Below, in pieces: positions 35,606 to 43,605 of a stretch of 64,000 nt of DNA. Where the stretch lies: the NCBI RefSeq assembly GCF_016907755.1, contig NZ_JAFBCN010000001.1, forward strand, positions 4,030,001 to 4,094,000, written 5' to 3'. The position numbers and the translations under genes were made by a program. The notes under the pieces were generated by a model. That model was not told the DNA's origin. It ran no database searches and worked only from the letters and a program-made list of their open reading frames with translations. Position 1 is the stretch's first letter, and the number at the start of each line of letters is the position of its first letter. Source of the stretch: Cellulosimicrobium cellulans. GTDB lineage: Bacteria > Actinomycetota > Actinomycetes > Actinomycetales > Cellulomonadaceae.

Positions 35606-36589
35606 TCAGACCGGTGGCGGGAGGACGGCGGGTGCCGGGACCCGCGGTGCGGCGGGGTCGACGCGACCCCACCGGTATCCCGCTCGCTCGCCCACGCGCC
35701 AGACCGTCTCGGCGAGACCCGCCCGGCCGCGCGACAGCTTGTTCCGGACCGTGCGCACCACGCGACGGACGACCGCGAGCCCACCGGGTCCGGCGCCGCC
35801 GGCACCAGCGGGCGCGTCCGGGGCGGTGGCGACCGAACCCGGCGACGCGGCACCGGCCGTGAAGGCGGCGGCCACGTCGGCGTAGCGGTGCCGCAGGAGC
35901 CGGTCGCCCGCGCCGTAGGCATAGGCCTGGCGGAAGATGGCGCGCAGACCGTCGCGCTTGCGGACGTGGAGCACGATCTCGGGGTGGTGGACGAGGCGGT
36001 GCCCGGCGAGCTGGACCCGCCACGACAGGTCGACGTCCTCACCCGTCACGAGCGACTCGTCGAAGCCGTCGGCCTCCTCGAAGACGGCACGACGGATCCC
36101 CATGGTCCCCGCGCCGGTGCCGGGGAGCCACGGGAAGAAGGGCTTCGTGACGATCGGGTCGGTCGTCCAGGAGACGGAGGCCCGGTTGCCGCTGTTGAGG
36201 CGGTCGCCCTCCCAGCTGCCGGTGACGAACTCGTCGTGCTGGAGGGCGTCGTGCATCCCGGCGAGCCAGCCCTGGCCCACCACGTCGTCCGCGTCGCAGA
36301 ACGCGAGGTACCGGCCTCGTGCCTGCCCGGCGCCGATGTTGCGCGCCGCGGACGGGCCGCGCCGCGCCGAGGCGTCCACGAGCCGCAGCCACGGCTCGTG
36401 CTCCTGACGGCCGCGCACCAGGTCGGGCGTGGCGTCGCGCGAGCCGTTGTCGCACACCAGGACCTCGAACGCGAACCCGACGTCCTGCCCGGCGAGCGCG
36501 TCCAGCTGCTCGTCCAGCGTGTCCTGCGCGTCGAACGCCGCGATGACCACGCTCAGCTCCGGCACCGCACGCCCTCCCGCAGCCGTCAC
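35606..36589 (-). CDS. Glycosyltransferase family 2, right copy of the inverted-repeat pair
   Basis: 327 residues, GT2 fold, the same N-terminal 128 residues as the plus-strand gene at 34555 (ELSVVIAAFDAQDTLDEQ to DRLNSG) and a diverged C-terminal part (NRASVSWTTDPIVTKPFF, EEADGFDESLVTGEDVDLSWRVQLAG, a different basic tail). GTG 36589 overlaps the deacetylase stop (GTGA), so it is translated from the leftward two-gene operon. It converges on its twin, leaving 64 nt between the stops. The identical N-terminal half probably fixes donor binding and the C-terminal half acceptor choice (inference from GT2 structure). Confidence 0.92.
   Translation of the reverse strand: MTAAGGRAVPELSVVIAAFDAQDTLDEQLDALAGQDVGFAFEVLVCDNGSRDATPDLVRGRQEHEPWLRLVDASARRGPSAARNIGAGQARGRYLAFCDADDVVGQGWLAGMHDALQHDEFVTGSWEGDRLNSGNRASVSWTTDPIVTKPFFPWLPGTGAGTMGIRRAVFEEADGFDESLVTGEDVDLSWRVQLAGHRLVHHPEIVLHVRKRDGLRAIFRQAYAYGAGDRLLRHRYADVAAAFTAGAASPGSVATAPDAPAGAGGAGPGGLAVVRRVVRTVRNKLSRGRAGLAETVWRVGERAGYRWGRVDPAAPRVPAPAVLPPPV
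36188..36570 (-). repeat. 383-bp perfect inverted repeat, right arm
   Basis: Mirror copy of 34565-34947. It covers codons ~7-134 of the minus-strand glycosyltransferase gene in the same reading phase, so recombination between arms keeps both frames open. Confidence 0.97.
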
Positions 36590-37392
36590 GGGGCCGGCCG
36601 CTCGGAGCGCGACCGGCTGCGCACCGGACGGTGCTCGCGGAGGAGGCCGCCCACCGTGGACGTGCGGTAGCCCTGCGCCGTCAGGCCGTCGAGCAGCGTG
36701 ACGAGCACCCGCGCGCGGTCGAAGCGCGGCAGCTCCTGCCCCGGCTCCAGCGTCTCGGGGTCGGCCCGGTCGTCGTGGAGCAGCACGATCCCGCCGGGGA
36801 ACACGTCGTGGAGGGCACGTGCCGCGATGCGGTCCTCGTCGTCGTGCAGCCAGTCGTGCGCGTCGCCCGACCAGATGACCAGCTCGAGCCCCAGCCCACG
36901 GATCCCCCGCGCCTGCGCCACGGTGTGCCGCCCGTACGGTGGCCGGTAGAGCCGCAGCGGCACGCCGGTCACGTCCTCGACGCGCCGCCTGGCGTCGCCG
37001 ACCACGCGGACCGCCTCCTCGTCGCCGAGGGTGAGCAGCGACCGGTGGTCCTCGCCGTGCAGCGCGACCTCGTGCCCCTCCGCGACGACGCGCCGCGTCA
37101 CCTCCGGGTAGCGGTCGACGTGCTGCCCGAGCACGAAGAAGGTGGCGGTCGCTCCCGCCCGCGCCAGGACGTCGAGGAGGCGGGGGGTGTGCTCGGGGTG
37201 CGGGCCGTCGTCGTACGTGAGGGCGACGACGCGCTCGGTCGTGTCGACGCAGAACACCCCGAACTCGCGCGCGAGCGCGGGCGGCACGGGGAAGGGCGGG
37301 ACGGCCTGGGAGCGGAACGTCCCCCCGGGGGGCCGCGGGTCACGGTCGAGGGCACCCCGCCGGACGAGGACGGGCCACCGGGCGCGGCTCAC
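36586..37392 (-). CDS. Polysaccharide deacetylase (NodB/CE4 fold)
   Basis: 268 residues. NodB motifs: VALTYDDGPHPEHTPRLLDVL (TYDDGP, motif 1), EVALHGEDHRSLLTL (motif 2 variant with GEDH instead of HSxxH), RLYRPPYGRHT (motif 3), VIWSGDAHDWLHD (motif 4) and GIVLLHDDR (motif 5). CE4 enzymes remove N- or O-acetyl groups from sugar polymers. No signal peptide is evident, so it may act in the cytosol on a lipid-linked unit, or its N-terminus is misplaced. Start GTG 37392 overlaps the stop of an 11-codon leader ORF (GTGA). First gene of the leftward operon with the right-hand GT2. Confidence 0.85.
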   Translation of the reverse strand: MSRARWPVLVRRGALDRDPRPPGGTFRSQAVPPFPVPPALAREFGVFCVDTTERVVALTYDDGPHPEHTPRLLDVLARAGATATFFVLGQHVDRYPEVTRRVVAEGHEVALHGEDHRSLLTLGDEEAVRVVGDARRRVEDVTGVPLRLYRPPYGRHTVAQARGIRGLGLELVIWSGDAHDWLHDDEDRIAARALHDVFPGGIVLLHDDRADPETLEPGQELPRFDRARVLVTLLDGLTAQGYRTSTVGGLLREHRPVRSRSRSERPAP

Positions 37393-37424
37393 CGCGCACC
37401 CCCGGCGTCGCGGCGAGCGCTCAC
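37389..37424 (-). CDS. Possible 11-codon leader peptide before the deacetylase
   Basis: GTG AGC GCT ... CGG TGA encodes MSARRDAGGAR and ends in a GTGA overlap with the deacetylase start. It has a better Shine-Dalgarno (GAGAGGGG, 37439-37432) than the deacetylase itself, suggesting translational coupling. Chance cannot be excluded at this length. Confidence 0.3.
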   Translation of the reverse strand: MSARRDAGGAR

Positions 37425-37456
37425 GCCACCACCCCTCTCAGCCGGACGTCGAAGCG

Positions 37457-37462
37457 AGCATA
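37457..37462 (-). promoter_or_regulatory. Possible -10 of the deacetylase-GT2 operon
   Basis: TATGCT (37462-37457, leftward) would start transcription about 25 nt before the leader ORF. The TTCACCC element in this intergenic region is 61 nt upstream, outside the spacing seen at the other operons, so this promoter may not share the regulation. Confidence 0.35.
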
Positions 37463-37516
37463 TCGACGCCGACGGCGCCGGGCCGGGGCGACGGGTCCTC
37501 AGGGGTCGCCCGTCCC

Positions 37517-37566
37517 GGGTGAATTCGGCGCGAACCTGCGGTGACGGCCGGTGGCTGACCTAGGGT
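37517..37566 (+). promoter_or_regulatory. Promoter of the methyltransferase-kinase operon with GGGTGAA element
   Basis: GGGTGAA (37517-37523), followed by TTCGGCG, starts 44 nt before TAGGGT (37561-37566). The GTG start at 37573 follows after 6 nt without Shine-Dalgarno: leaderless. The 16 nt around the motif closely match the promoter at 43549. Confidence 0.6.
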
Positions 37567-37572
37567 TTGGCT

Positions 37573-39870
37573 GTGGAGCCGACGCCTGCGCTGCCCCGGG
37601 GGACGCGCGTCCTCGATCTCGGCGCGCGCGACGGCGCCGTCGCCGCCGACCTTCGCGCCGTCGGTCTCGACCGCTACCTCGGGCTCGTCGATCCCGGGCA
37701 CCTGGCCGCGGCACGTCGCGCGGCCGGCGACCTCGCGGACCGCCTCCACCCCGTGCCGTCGGCCGACGTGGCGACGCGCTGCTCGACGGACCTGCTGATC
37801 CTGCGCGCCGACCACGCGCGCGTCCTGTGGACGGTGCGCGACCTCGGCCACCTGCGCTACCTCGCGGTCGAGCGCGGCGCCGGGGTGACGACCCTGGAGG
37901 CGCGCCTCGCCGTCCTCGTCGGCCGGGCGGGTGGTCGCCTCTCCCCGCTCGGCCGGTTCGTCTGGGGCGGGCGCGCCTTCGACCTGTTCCGCCTGCCGCC
38001 GCCGCACGGCCCGGCCCCGCGGACCTACTTCTCCCCCGTCTGGGGTGCCTCCGGCCTCGCGACCCGGCTCAAGGAGGCGGGCCTGCGGTACGCGGTCCTG
38101 CGGTGGTTCGACACGCTCCCGGTGATCGAGCCCGGTGAGGACCTCGACGTCCTCGTCGCGGACGACGACGTCGACGCGCTGCGCGGGCTCCTCGAGTCGG
38201 AGCCGGGGACGATGCCCGTGGACCTCTACAGCGTGTCCGGGCTCGCGGCGTCGGACTACCAGGGGGCGGCCTACTACCCCCCGGCCCTCGCCGAGCAGGT
38301 CCTCGACCGGGCCGTGGTGCACGAGAGCGGGTTCCTCGTGCCGTCGCCGCAGGACCACCTGCACTCGCTCGCGTACCACGCGGTCTACCACAAGGGCCGC
38401 CGCTCGGGCCTGCCCTCGCACGGCCTCGGACCTGCCGAGCCGGAGCCCGAGCACGACTACCCCGCGGAGCTCCGACGGCTCGCCCAGGCGCAGGGGGTCG
38501 CGCTCGACCCCTGGTACGAGGACGTGGACGCGTACCTCGGGTCCGTCGGGTGGCGGCCGCCGACCGACGCGCTGCGGCGGCTGTCCGCCGGGAACGCGTG
38601 GGCGCGGGGTCTGCTCGCGACCGACCACGACGCCCGGCTCGGCGACGCGGAGCTCGCCGTCTTCCTCGTGCGCGAGGCCACGCTCGCCGTCGTCCCCGCC
38701 GGCCAGGTCGAGGCGGTGCTCGACCGCTTCGGGTTCGACGTGCTCCTGGCGAGCGACCTCGACCCCGTGGCCCGGGAGCGTGCGGCGACGGCGCTGCGCG
38801 GCGGCAACTGGGGGCGCGGCCCGTTCCCCCGCAGCGGGGGCGACCCCGTGCGCATGGTCGTCGCGCTCCACTACGCGCCGGAGGAGCCCTACGACTGGCT
38901 GCGCGAGCGCTACCCGCACCTGACCAACGCCGAGACGTTCGAGGCGAAGTCGGAGGTCCGCGCGCTCGTCGAGCAGCGCGTGCCCGCGCACCTCCGGTTC
39001 AACCCGCTGCACTCCTCGGACAGCACGGCGGAGGCGTGGGAGTACCTCGACGTGATCGTGCCCGACGCCGTGGAGACCGTGCGGGCCGAGGCCGAGCGAC
39101 GTGCCGCGCAGCACGTCGCGCCACCCGGCACGGTCCGCACGCTCAGCGTCGGCCGGCGCGCGCGCGTCGACGTCGTCGCCGACGCGGACGGCCGCCTCGT
39201 CGTGCGCAAGACGTTCGCCCCGCCGTTCGCCCGGTTCCTCGACCGCGAGCTCACCGCGCTCCGTGAGCTCGGGGGCCGCGTCGCCGCGGTCCCCCCGCTC
39301 GTCGCCGCCGGCCCCGACTGGTTCGCGTGCCCCTGCTACGAGGACTCCCTCGGCACGACCCGGTCGAGGACGGGCCTGCTCCCGCTCGCGGTCGTGCGCG
39401 AGATGGTCGAGGTCCTGCGCGAGCTGCACGGCCTCGGCTACGACCTGGTGGACGCGAAGCCCGGCAACTTCGTCCTCGACCCCGTGCACGGGCTCAAGGT
39501 CGTCGACTTCGAGTTCCTCCACCGGTACGACGACGAGCCGCCTCCCTTCGCGCGCGCCGTGGGGCTCGTCGGCCCGGGTCCCGAGTTCCCCGGTGACGTC
39601 CCGGTGGGCGACATGGGCTACGACGCGCGGTGGCTCGCCGCGACGGGCCTGCCGCTCGACGTGCTCGTCGACGGGTCCGTCGCCGCCCAGCACCTGGCCC
39701 GGGCGCGGTACCGCCTGCGGCTGCTGACCGTCCTCCCCGGCGCGCCGCCGCGGCGCGTCGTGCGCCGGGCGCGCGCGACCGCGCGGCACGCACGGTGGCT
39801 CGCCACGTCCCGGTACACCGAGTGGGCCCGACGTCGTGCCGCGTCCGGGCGTGAGACAGGAGCACGATGA
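37573..39870 (+). CDS. Multidomain protein: methyltransferase-like, nucleotidyltransferase-like and kinase-like regions
   Basis: 765 residues, soluble. Residues ~8-130 start with RVLDLGARDGAVAADLRAVGL, a class I methyltransferase motif I. Around 165-260, YAVLRWFDTLPVIEPGEDLDVLVADDD resembles the GxxxDxDV core of nucleotidyltransferase-fold proteins. Residues ~540-690 look like a protein-kinase/LPS-kinase fold: VRKTFAPPFARFLDREL (Lys), LHGLGYDLVDAKPGNFVLDPVHG (catalytic D-x-K-P-x-N) and LKVVDFEFLHRYDD (metal Asp). Methyltransferase-kinase fusion suggests capping of glycan ends as in WbdD (inference). GTG 37573 fits the leaderless promoter. It is first in a three-gene coupled operon. Confidence 0.65.
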   Translation: MEPTPALPRGTRVLDLGARDGAVAADLRAVGLDRYLGLVDPGHLAAARRAAGDLADRLHPVPSADVATRCSTDLLILRADHARVLWTVRDLGHLRYLAVERGAGVTTLEARLAVLVGRAGGRLSPLGRFVWGGRAFDLFRLPPPHGPAPRTYFSPVWGASGLATRLKEAGLRYAVLRWFDTLPVIEPGEDLDVLVADDDVDALRGLLESEPGTMPVDLYSVSGLAASDYQGAAYYPPALAEQVLDRAVVHESGFLVPSPQDHLHSLAYHAVYHKGRRSGLPSHGLGPAEPEPEHDYPAELRRLAQAQGVALDPWYEDVDAYLGSVGWRPPTDALRRLSAGNAWARGLLATDHDARLGDAELAVFLVREATLAVVPAGQVEAVLDRFGFDVLLASDLDPVARERAATALRGGNWGRGPFPRSGGDPVRMVVALHYAPEEPYDWLRERYPHLTNAETFEAKSEVRALVEQRVPAHLRFNPLHSSDSTAEAWEYLDVIVPDAVETVRAEAERRAAQHVAPPGTVRTLSVGRRARVDVVADADGRLVVRKTFAPPFARFLDRELTALRELGGRVAAVPPLVAAGPDWFACPCYEDSLGTTRSRTGLLPLAVVREMVEVLRELHGLGYDLVDAKPGNFVLDPVHGLKVVDFEFLHRYDDEPPPFARAVGLVGPGPEFPGDVPVGDMGYDARWLAATGLPLDVLVDGSVAAQHLARARYRLRLLTVLPGAPPRRVVRRARATARHARWLATSRYTEWARRRAASGRETGAR

Positions 39871-40808
39871 CCCTCCCCGAGCCCGCCGCGGGCACCCCGC
39901 GCCCCACCGTCACCGTGGTCGTGCCGGTGTACAACGACGTCGCGCGCCTGCGGACCTGCCTCGCGGCCCTCGCGGCCCAGGACTACCCGGCCGACCGGTT
40001 CGACGTCGTCGTGGCGGACAACGCCTCGACCGAGGACCTGCGGCCCGCGCTCCCCGCCGGGGACGACCGCTTCGCCGTCGTCCTCGAGCCGCGGCGCGGG
40101 TCGTACGTCGCGCGCAACACGGCGGCGCGACGCGCGACGGGCGAGGTGCTCGCGTTCACCGACGGGGACTGCATCCCGCGCCCGGACTGGCTCTCGCGCG
40201 CGGTCGCCGCGCTCACCGCCGACGACCCGCCCGACGCCGTCGGCGGCGACATCAACATCCTCTTCCGCGACGGGTCGCGCCCGACGACCGGTCCCGAGCT
40301 GTACGAGACGGTCGAGGGCTTCGACCAGGAGCGCTTCGTGACCGTGACGCACTTCGCGGCGACCGCGAACCTCGTCGTGCCGCGAGCGACGTTCGAGCGC
40401 GTCGGCGACTTCAACGCGGCGCTGAAGTCGGGCGGCGACCTCGAGTGGGGCCGCCGGCTGCAGGAGATCGGCGGCCGGCTCGACTTCGCGGCCGACGCGG
40501 TCGTCGACCACCCGTCGCGGCCGTCCTGGCGCGACCTCACGCACAAGACGGTCCGGATCACGCACGGCCTCGTCGACCTCACCGAGAACCCGGAGACCGC
40601 GGGCTTCGCGCGCGACAGCTGGCACAACACGAAGCAGACGTTCACGGTGTGGGTCCGCATCTGGCAGGCGCCCTGGCCCGAGGAGCGCGGCGCGAAGCTG
40701 CGGTTCGCCGCGGCGCGCAGCTACGCGGGCCTGCTGGAGCTGGGCGTCCGGGCACGACGGCGCGTCACCGACCGGGCGCGGGCCCGGCGCGCCGGGGCGA
40801 GCGGGTGA
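39867..40808 (+). CDS. Glycosyltransferase family 2
   Basis: 313 residues. GT2 start TVTVVVPVYNDVARLRTCLAALAAQDYP, FDVVVADNASTED, RRGSYVARNTAARRATGEVLAFTDGDCIPRPDWLSRAV with the DGD metal motif, ATANLVVPRATFERVGDFNAALKSGGDLEWGRRL for the acceptor side. Soluble; C-terminus basic. ATG 39867 overlaps the preceding stop (ATGA), and its own stop overlaps the following GTG. It sits between the two methyltransferase-kinase-like genes, so it may act near chain initiation or termination. Confidence 0.9.
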   Translation: MTLPEPAAGTPRPTVTVVVPVYNDVARLRTCLAALAAQDYPADRFDVVVADNASTEDLRPALPAGDDRFAVVLEPRRGSYVARNTAARRATGEVLAFTDGDCIPRPDWLSRAVAALTADDPPDAVGGDINILFRDGSRPTTGPELYETVEGFDQERFVTVTHFAATANLVVPRATFERVGDFNAALKSGGDLEWGRRLQEIGGRLDFAADAVVDHPSRPSWRDLTHKTVRITHGLVDLTENPETAGFARDSWHNTKQTFTVWVRIWQAPWPEERGAKLRFAAARSYAGLLELGVRARRRVTDRARARRAGASG

Positions 40809-42508
40809 CGGACGGCGTCGGCAGCGCCCGACGCGCGGCCGCGGACCGCCCCTGGCTCACGGTGCCGGAGCACGTGCGGCGCACGGTGCGGTCCGCGACG
40901 AGCGTCGAGCAGGTCATCGACGCGATGACCGACGCCGCGTCGCCCTGGCCGGTCGACCTCCAGCGCCGGCTCCTCCACCCCGCGTCGGGCGGCCCCGCCG
41001 TCCTCGTGCCGCGCGCCGGTGGGCGGGGCCTCGTCCTGGGGGGCGAGCGGCACGCCCTGGCGCCCGCGCTGCGCTTCCTGGGTCTCGACGTCGCACGGGC
41101 GGACTGGGTCGGCGACCGGCTGCGCTTCCAGCAGCTCGCCCACCCGGTGACCGACGCGACCGCCGTGCACCTCGACCTCCCCGCCCGCCTCCCGTTCCCC
41201 GACGCGACCTTCGACGTCGTCTGGGTCGACCTGGACGAGGTGCTCGCGCTCCTCGGGGTCCGCGCGTCCGGGGGCTTCCTGGGCGAGGTCGAGCGGGTCC
41301 TGGCACCCGGCGGGACGGTCGTCGCCGACGTCCGGCACCGCGGGCGGCGCGCCGTCGACGCGGCTCGACGACGCACGGCCCCGTCCGCGGGCGTGGCCGC
41401 GGACGTCGTGCCCGTGCGGCTCCTCCTCGCGCGTGCCGGGCTCGTCCCGGCCGGACGGCACGCCCTCCTGCCGCACCGCGACGACTGGTCCCGCCTCGTC
41501 CCCGCTGCGCGGGTGCGGGACGAGCTCGCCGGCACCGACCTCAGGACGGGGGCACGCCGGGCGACGGCCCGCACGCTCCGGGCCCTGGGCGGGTCGGGCG
41601 TCCTGGCGCCGGACGCCGTCGTGCTCGCGCGGCGCCGTCGCGATGCCGCTCACGACGTCACCCCCGGCACGACGACGCTGGCCGAACGGGTGGCGGGATC
41701 CGACCAACCCGTCGTCGGGGCGCTGTCCGACGCGCGGGTCTCCGTGCGCGGCGACCGGTTCGTCAAGGTCCCGCTGTCCGCTGACCAGCAGGAGGCCCTC
41801 GGGCGGGAGGTCGCGGCGACCCACGAGGCGGCCACGACGGGGTTCGGTCCTCTCGTGCTCGACGAGGTCGCGACGTCGTCGCACGACGGCGTCCGCGTCG
41901 CCGAGGCGCCGCTGCTCAGCGGTCGGCCCGTCTCCCTCGACGAGGCCGAGAACGTCCTGGTCCGGGCGCTGCGGGGCGTCACGGTGCCGGACGAGCACCG
42001 CCCGCTCCGGACGACGGCGGCCTGGCGGCGTCTCGCGTCCGCGCGGGGCGAGCGGGACTGCGCCGAGATCGGCGCCGCGGACCTGCGGGACCGTGTCCTG
42101 CGGACCCACGGCGAGCTGCTCGTCCCCGTCGGACCGACCCACGGCGACCTCCACCCGGACAACGTGCTCGTGACCGCCGAGGGCTCGGCGCACCTCGTCG
42201 ACTGGAACCGGTTCGAGCCCGACAACCCGCTCGTGCTCGACGCGGCGTACGCGGCGTGCCAGGTCCACCTGGCCCGGACGGGGTCGGGACTGGCCGAGGC
42301 GGTCCGACGGCTCGCGCACGACGAGCTGGACGGCCCGCTCGCGACGGTCGCGGCCTCCCGGCGCGGCGAGCTCACGCCCGCCCAGGTCGCGGTCCTCGTC
42401 GTGCTGGACCGGGTCGTCTCCTACAGCCTCCCGCGCCGCCGGCACAAGCCGTGGACGCTGCCCGGCGTGCGCGCGGCGGTCGTCGCGGTCGGGGCGCTCT
42501 CGGGCTGA
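40805..42508 (+). CDS. Methyltransferase-like plus aminoglycoside-phosphotransferase-like kinase fusion
   Basis: 567 residues. The N-terminal ~280 residues include ATAVHLDLPARLPFPDATFDVVWVDLDEVLALLG...GFLGEVERVLAPGGTVVADVR, the latter half of a SAM-dependent methyltransferase fold; motif I is weak. The C-terminal ~260 residues are APH/choline-kinase-like: VPVGPTHGDLHPDNVLVTAEGSAHLVDWNRFEPDNP has the catalytic HGDLHPDN and the metal Asp in VDWNRF. It is the second methyltransferase-kinase-type fusion in this operon. A role in phosphorylating or methylating glycan ends is plausible (inference). GTG 40805 overlaps the upstream stop (GTGA). Converges on the next GT2 gene with a 13-nt gap. Confidence 0.7.
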   Translation: MTDGVGSARRAAADRPWLTVPEHVRRTVRSATSVEQVIDAMTDAASPWPVDLQRRLLHPASGGPAVLVPRAGGRGLVLGGERHALAPALRFLGLDVARADWVGDRLRFQQLAHPVTDATAVHLDLPARLPFPDATFDVVWVDLDEVLALLGVRASGGFLGEVERVLAPGGTVVADVRHRGRRAVDAARRRTAPSAGVAADVVPVRLLLARAGLVPAGRHALLPHRDDWSRLVPAARVRDELAGTDLRTGARRATARTLRALGGSGVLAPDAVVLARRRRDAAHDVTPGTTTLAERVAGSDQPVVGALSDARVSVRGDRFVKVPLSADQQEALGREVAATHEAATTGFGPLVLDEVATSSHDGVRVAEAPLLSGRPVSLDEAENVLVRALRGVTVPDEHRPLRTTAAWRRLASARGERDCAEIGAADLRDRVLRTHGELLVPVGPTHGDLHPDNVLVTAEGSAHLVDWNRFEPDNPLVLDAAYAACQVHLARTGSGLAEAVRRLAHDELDGPLATVAASRRGELTPAQVAVLVVLDRVVSYSLPRRRHKPWTLPGVRAAVVAVGALSG

Positions 42509-42521
42509 CCCCCGGCGCCGG

Positions 42522-43475
42522 CTAGGCGCGCGGCGCCCGGCGCAGGCCGGCCCAGGCGCGGCGGGCGGGCGCACCGGGAGCGAACCGGACCGCCCACACC
42601 ACCTCCCCGAGAGCCGCGGCGGGCCGCCGCTCGCGGACCGCGTCGCGCGCGGCACGCCCGGCGCTCCACCACGCGAACCGCTCGTTCGCGGCGAGCCGGT
42701 CGTCGTACGCGACGACGAGGTCGCGGCGGCCCGCCGCGAGCGCGGCGGCCCGGTGCCGGCGCAGGATCGTGCGCAGGCTCGTCGCGAGGTCGCGGTGGGA
42801 GCGGGTCGTGTTCGTCGCGTGGTGGCGGTAGTCCACGAGGACGTCGTCCACGAACGCGAACGGCCCCCGCGCGGCGGCCCGGAGGACGAGGTCCATGTCC
42901 TCGCCCTGCCGGTACTCCGGGTCGAACCCGCCGACGGCGTCGAAGGCGTCACGACGGATCACCAGGTTGGGCAGCATGACGCCCGGTCCGCGGATCACCG
43001 CGCGCCGGTCGTCCGCGGCGCGCTGGTCCGCGGCGACGAGCTCCGCGCCGTCGGCGTCGATCGTGCGCATCCCGCAGTAGCTCACCACGACGTCCGGTCG
43101 CGCGGCCATGACCTCGGCGTGCCGGCGCAGCCGGTCGGGGTGCCAGCGGTCGTCGTCGTCGAGGAAGACGACGAGGTCGCCGGACGTCTGCGCGACGCCG
43201 GCGTTGCGGGCGGCGGACACGCCCGCGGGCGCTCGTCGCACCACGCGGGGTCGAGGGGACGCGACGCCCTGCGCCACGTCCTCGACGATCCGGAGCAGGG
43301 CGTCCGGGTCGGGCGAGCCGTCGTCGACGACCACGAGCTCGGCGGCCGGGTACGACTGCGCGAGGACGGACGCGAGCGCCTCCGCGAAGAACGGGCCGCC
43401 GCGGTTCGTCGCGACGACGACGCTCACGCTCGGGAGGACGGCGCCGTCCCCGACCGTCTGCCGGACCTCGCCCAC
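42522..43475 (-). CDS. Glycosyltransferase family 2
   Basis: 317 residues. GT2 motifs: SVSVVVATNRGGPFFAEALASVLAQSYPAAELVVVDDGSPD, VSAARNAGVAQTSGDLVVFLDDDDRWHPDRL (DDDD metal region), VMLPNLVIRRDAFDAVGGFDPEYRQGEDMDLVLRAAARG. Soluble. GTG 43475 is chosen for the excellent GGAGGAGGAG just upstream; a longer in-frame reading to 43607 lacks coding character. It is divergent from the 43606 operon, sharing the intergenic region, but no motif-spaced -10 is seen on its side. Confidence 0.9.
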   Translation of the reverse strand: MGEVRQTVGDGAVLPSVSVVVATNRGGPFFAEALASVLAQSYPAAELVVVDDGSPDPDALLRIVEDVAQGVASPRPRVVRRAPAGVSAARNAGVAQTSGDLVVFLDDDDRWHPDRLRRHAEVMAARPDVVVSYCGMRTIDADGAELVAADQRAADDRRAVIRGPGVMLPNLVIRRDAFDAVGGFDPEYRQGEDMDLVLRAAARGPFAFVDDVLVDYRHHATNTTRSHRDLATSLRTILRRHRAAALAAGRRDLVVAYDDRLAANERFAWWSAGRAARDAVRERRPAAALGEVVWAVRFAPGAPARRAWAGLRRAPRA

Positions 43476-43548
43476 GTCGCTCCTCCTCCGGTGTCTCCTC
43501 CGCGTCCCGTCCTGGCCGGCCGTGCGCCACCACCCCGACGGACGGATG

Positions 43549-43598
43549 GGGTGAAATCGGCGGATTCCCGCGGGATCCGTGGCCTGCTGGGGGACAAT
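43549..43598 (+). promoter_or_regulatory. Promoter of the polymerase operon with GGGTGAA element
   Basis: GGGTGAA (43549-43555), followed by ATCGGCG, starts 44 nt before GACAAT (43593-43598). The ATG start at 43606 is 7 nt behind the -10 without Shine-Dalgarno, so probably leaderless. Confidence 0.6.
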
Positions 43599-43605
43599 CT
43601 CCCAC

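Noticed and set aside
34565-36570. The inverted repeat as an insertion sequence or transposon
   Set aside because: The arms are parts of glycosyltransferase genes; there is no transposase, terminal repeat or target duplication in between.
37457-37523. The TTCACCC at 37523-37517 as activator site for the leftward deacetylase operon
   Set aside because: Its distance to the TATGCT box is 61 nt, outside the consistent range; it fits the rightward promoter (44 nt) instead.
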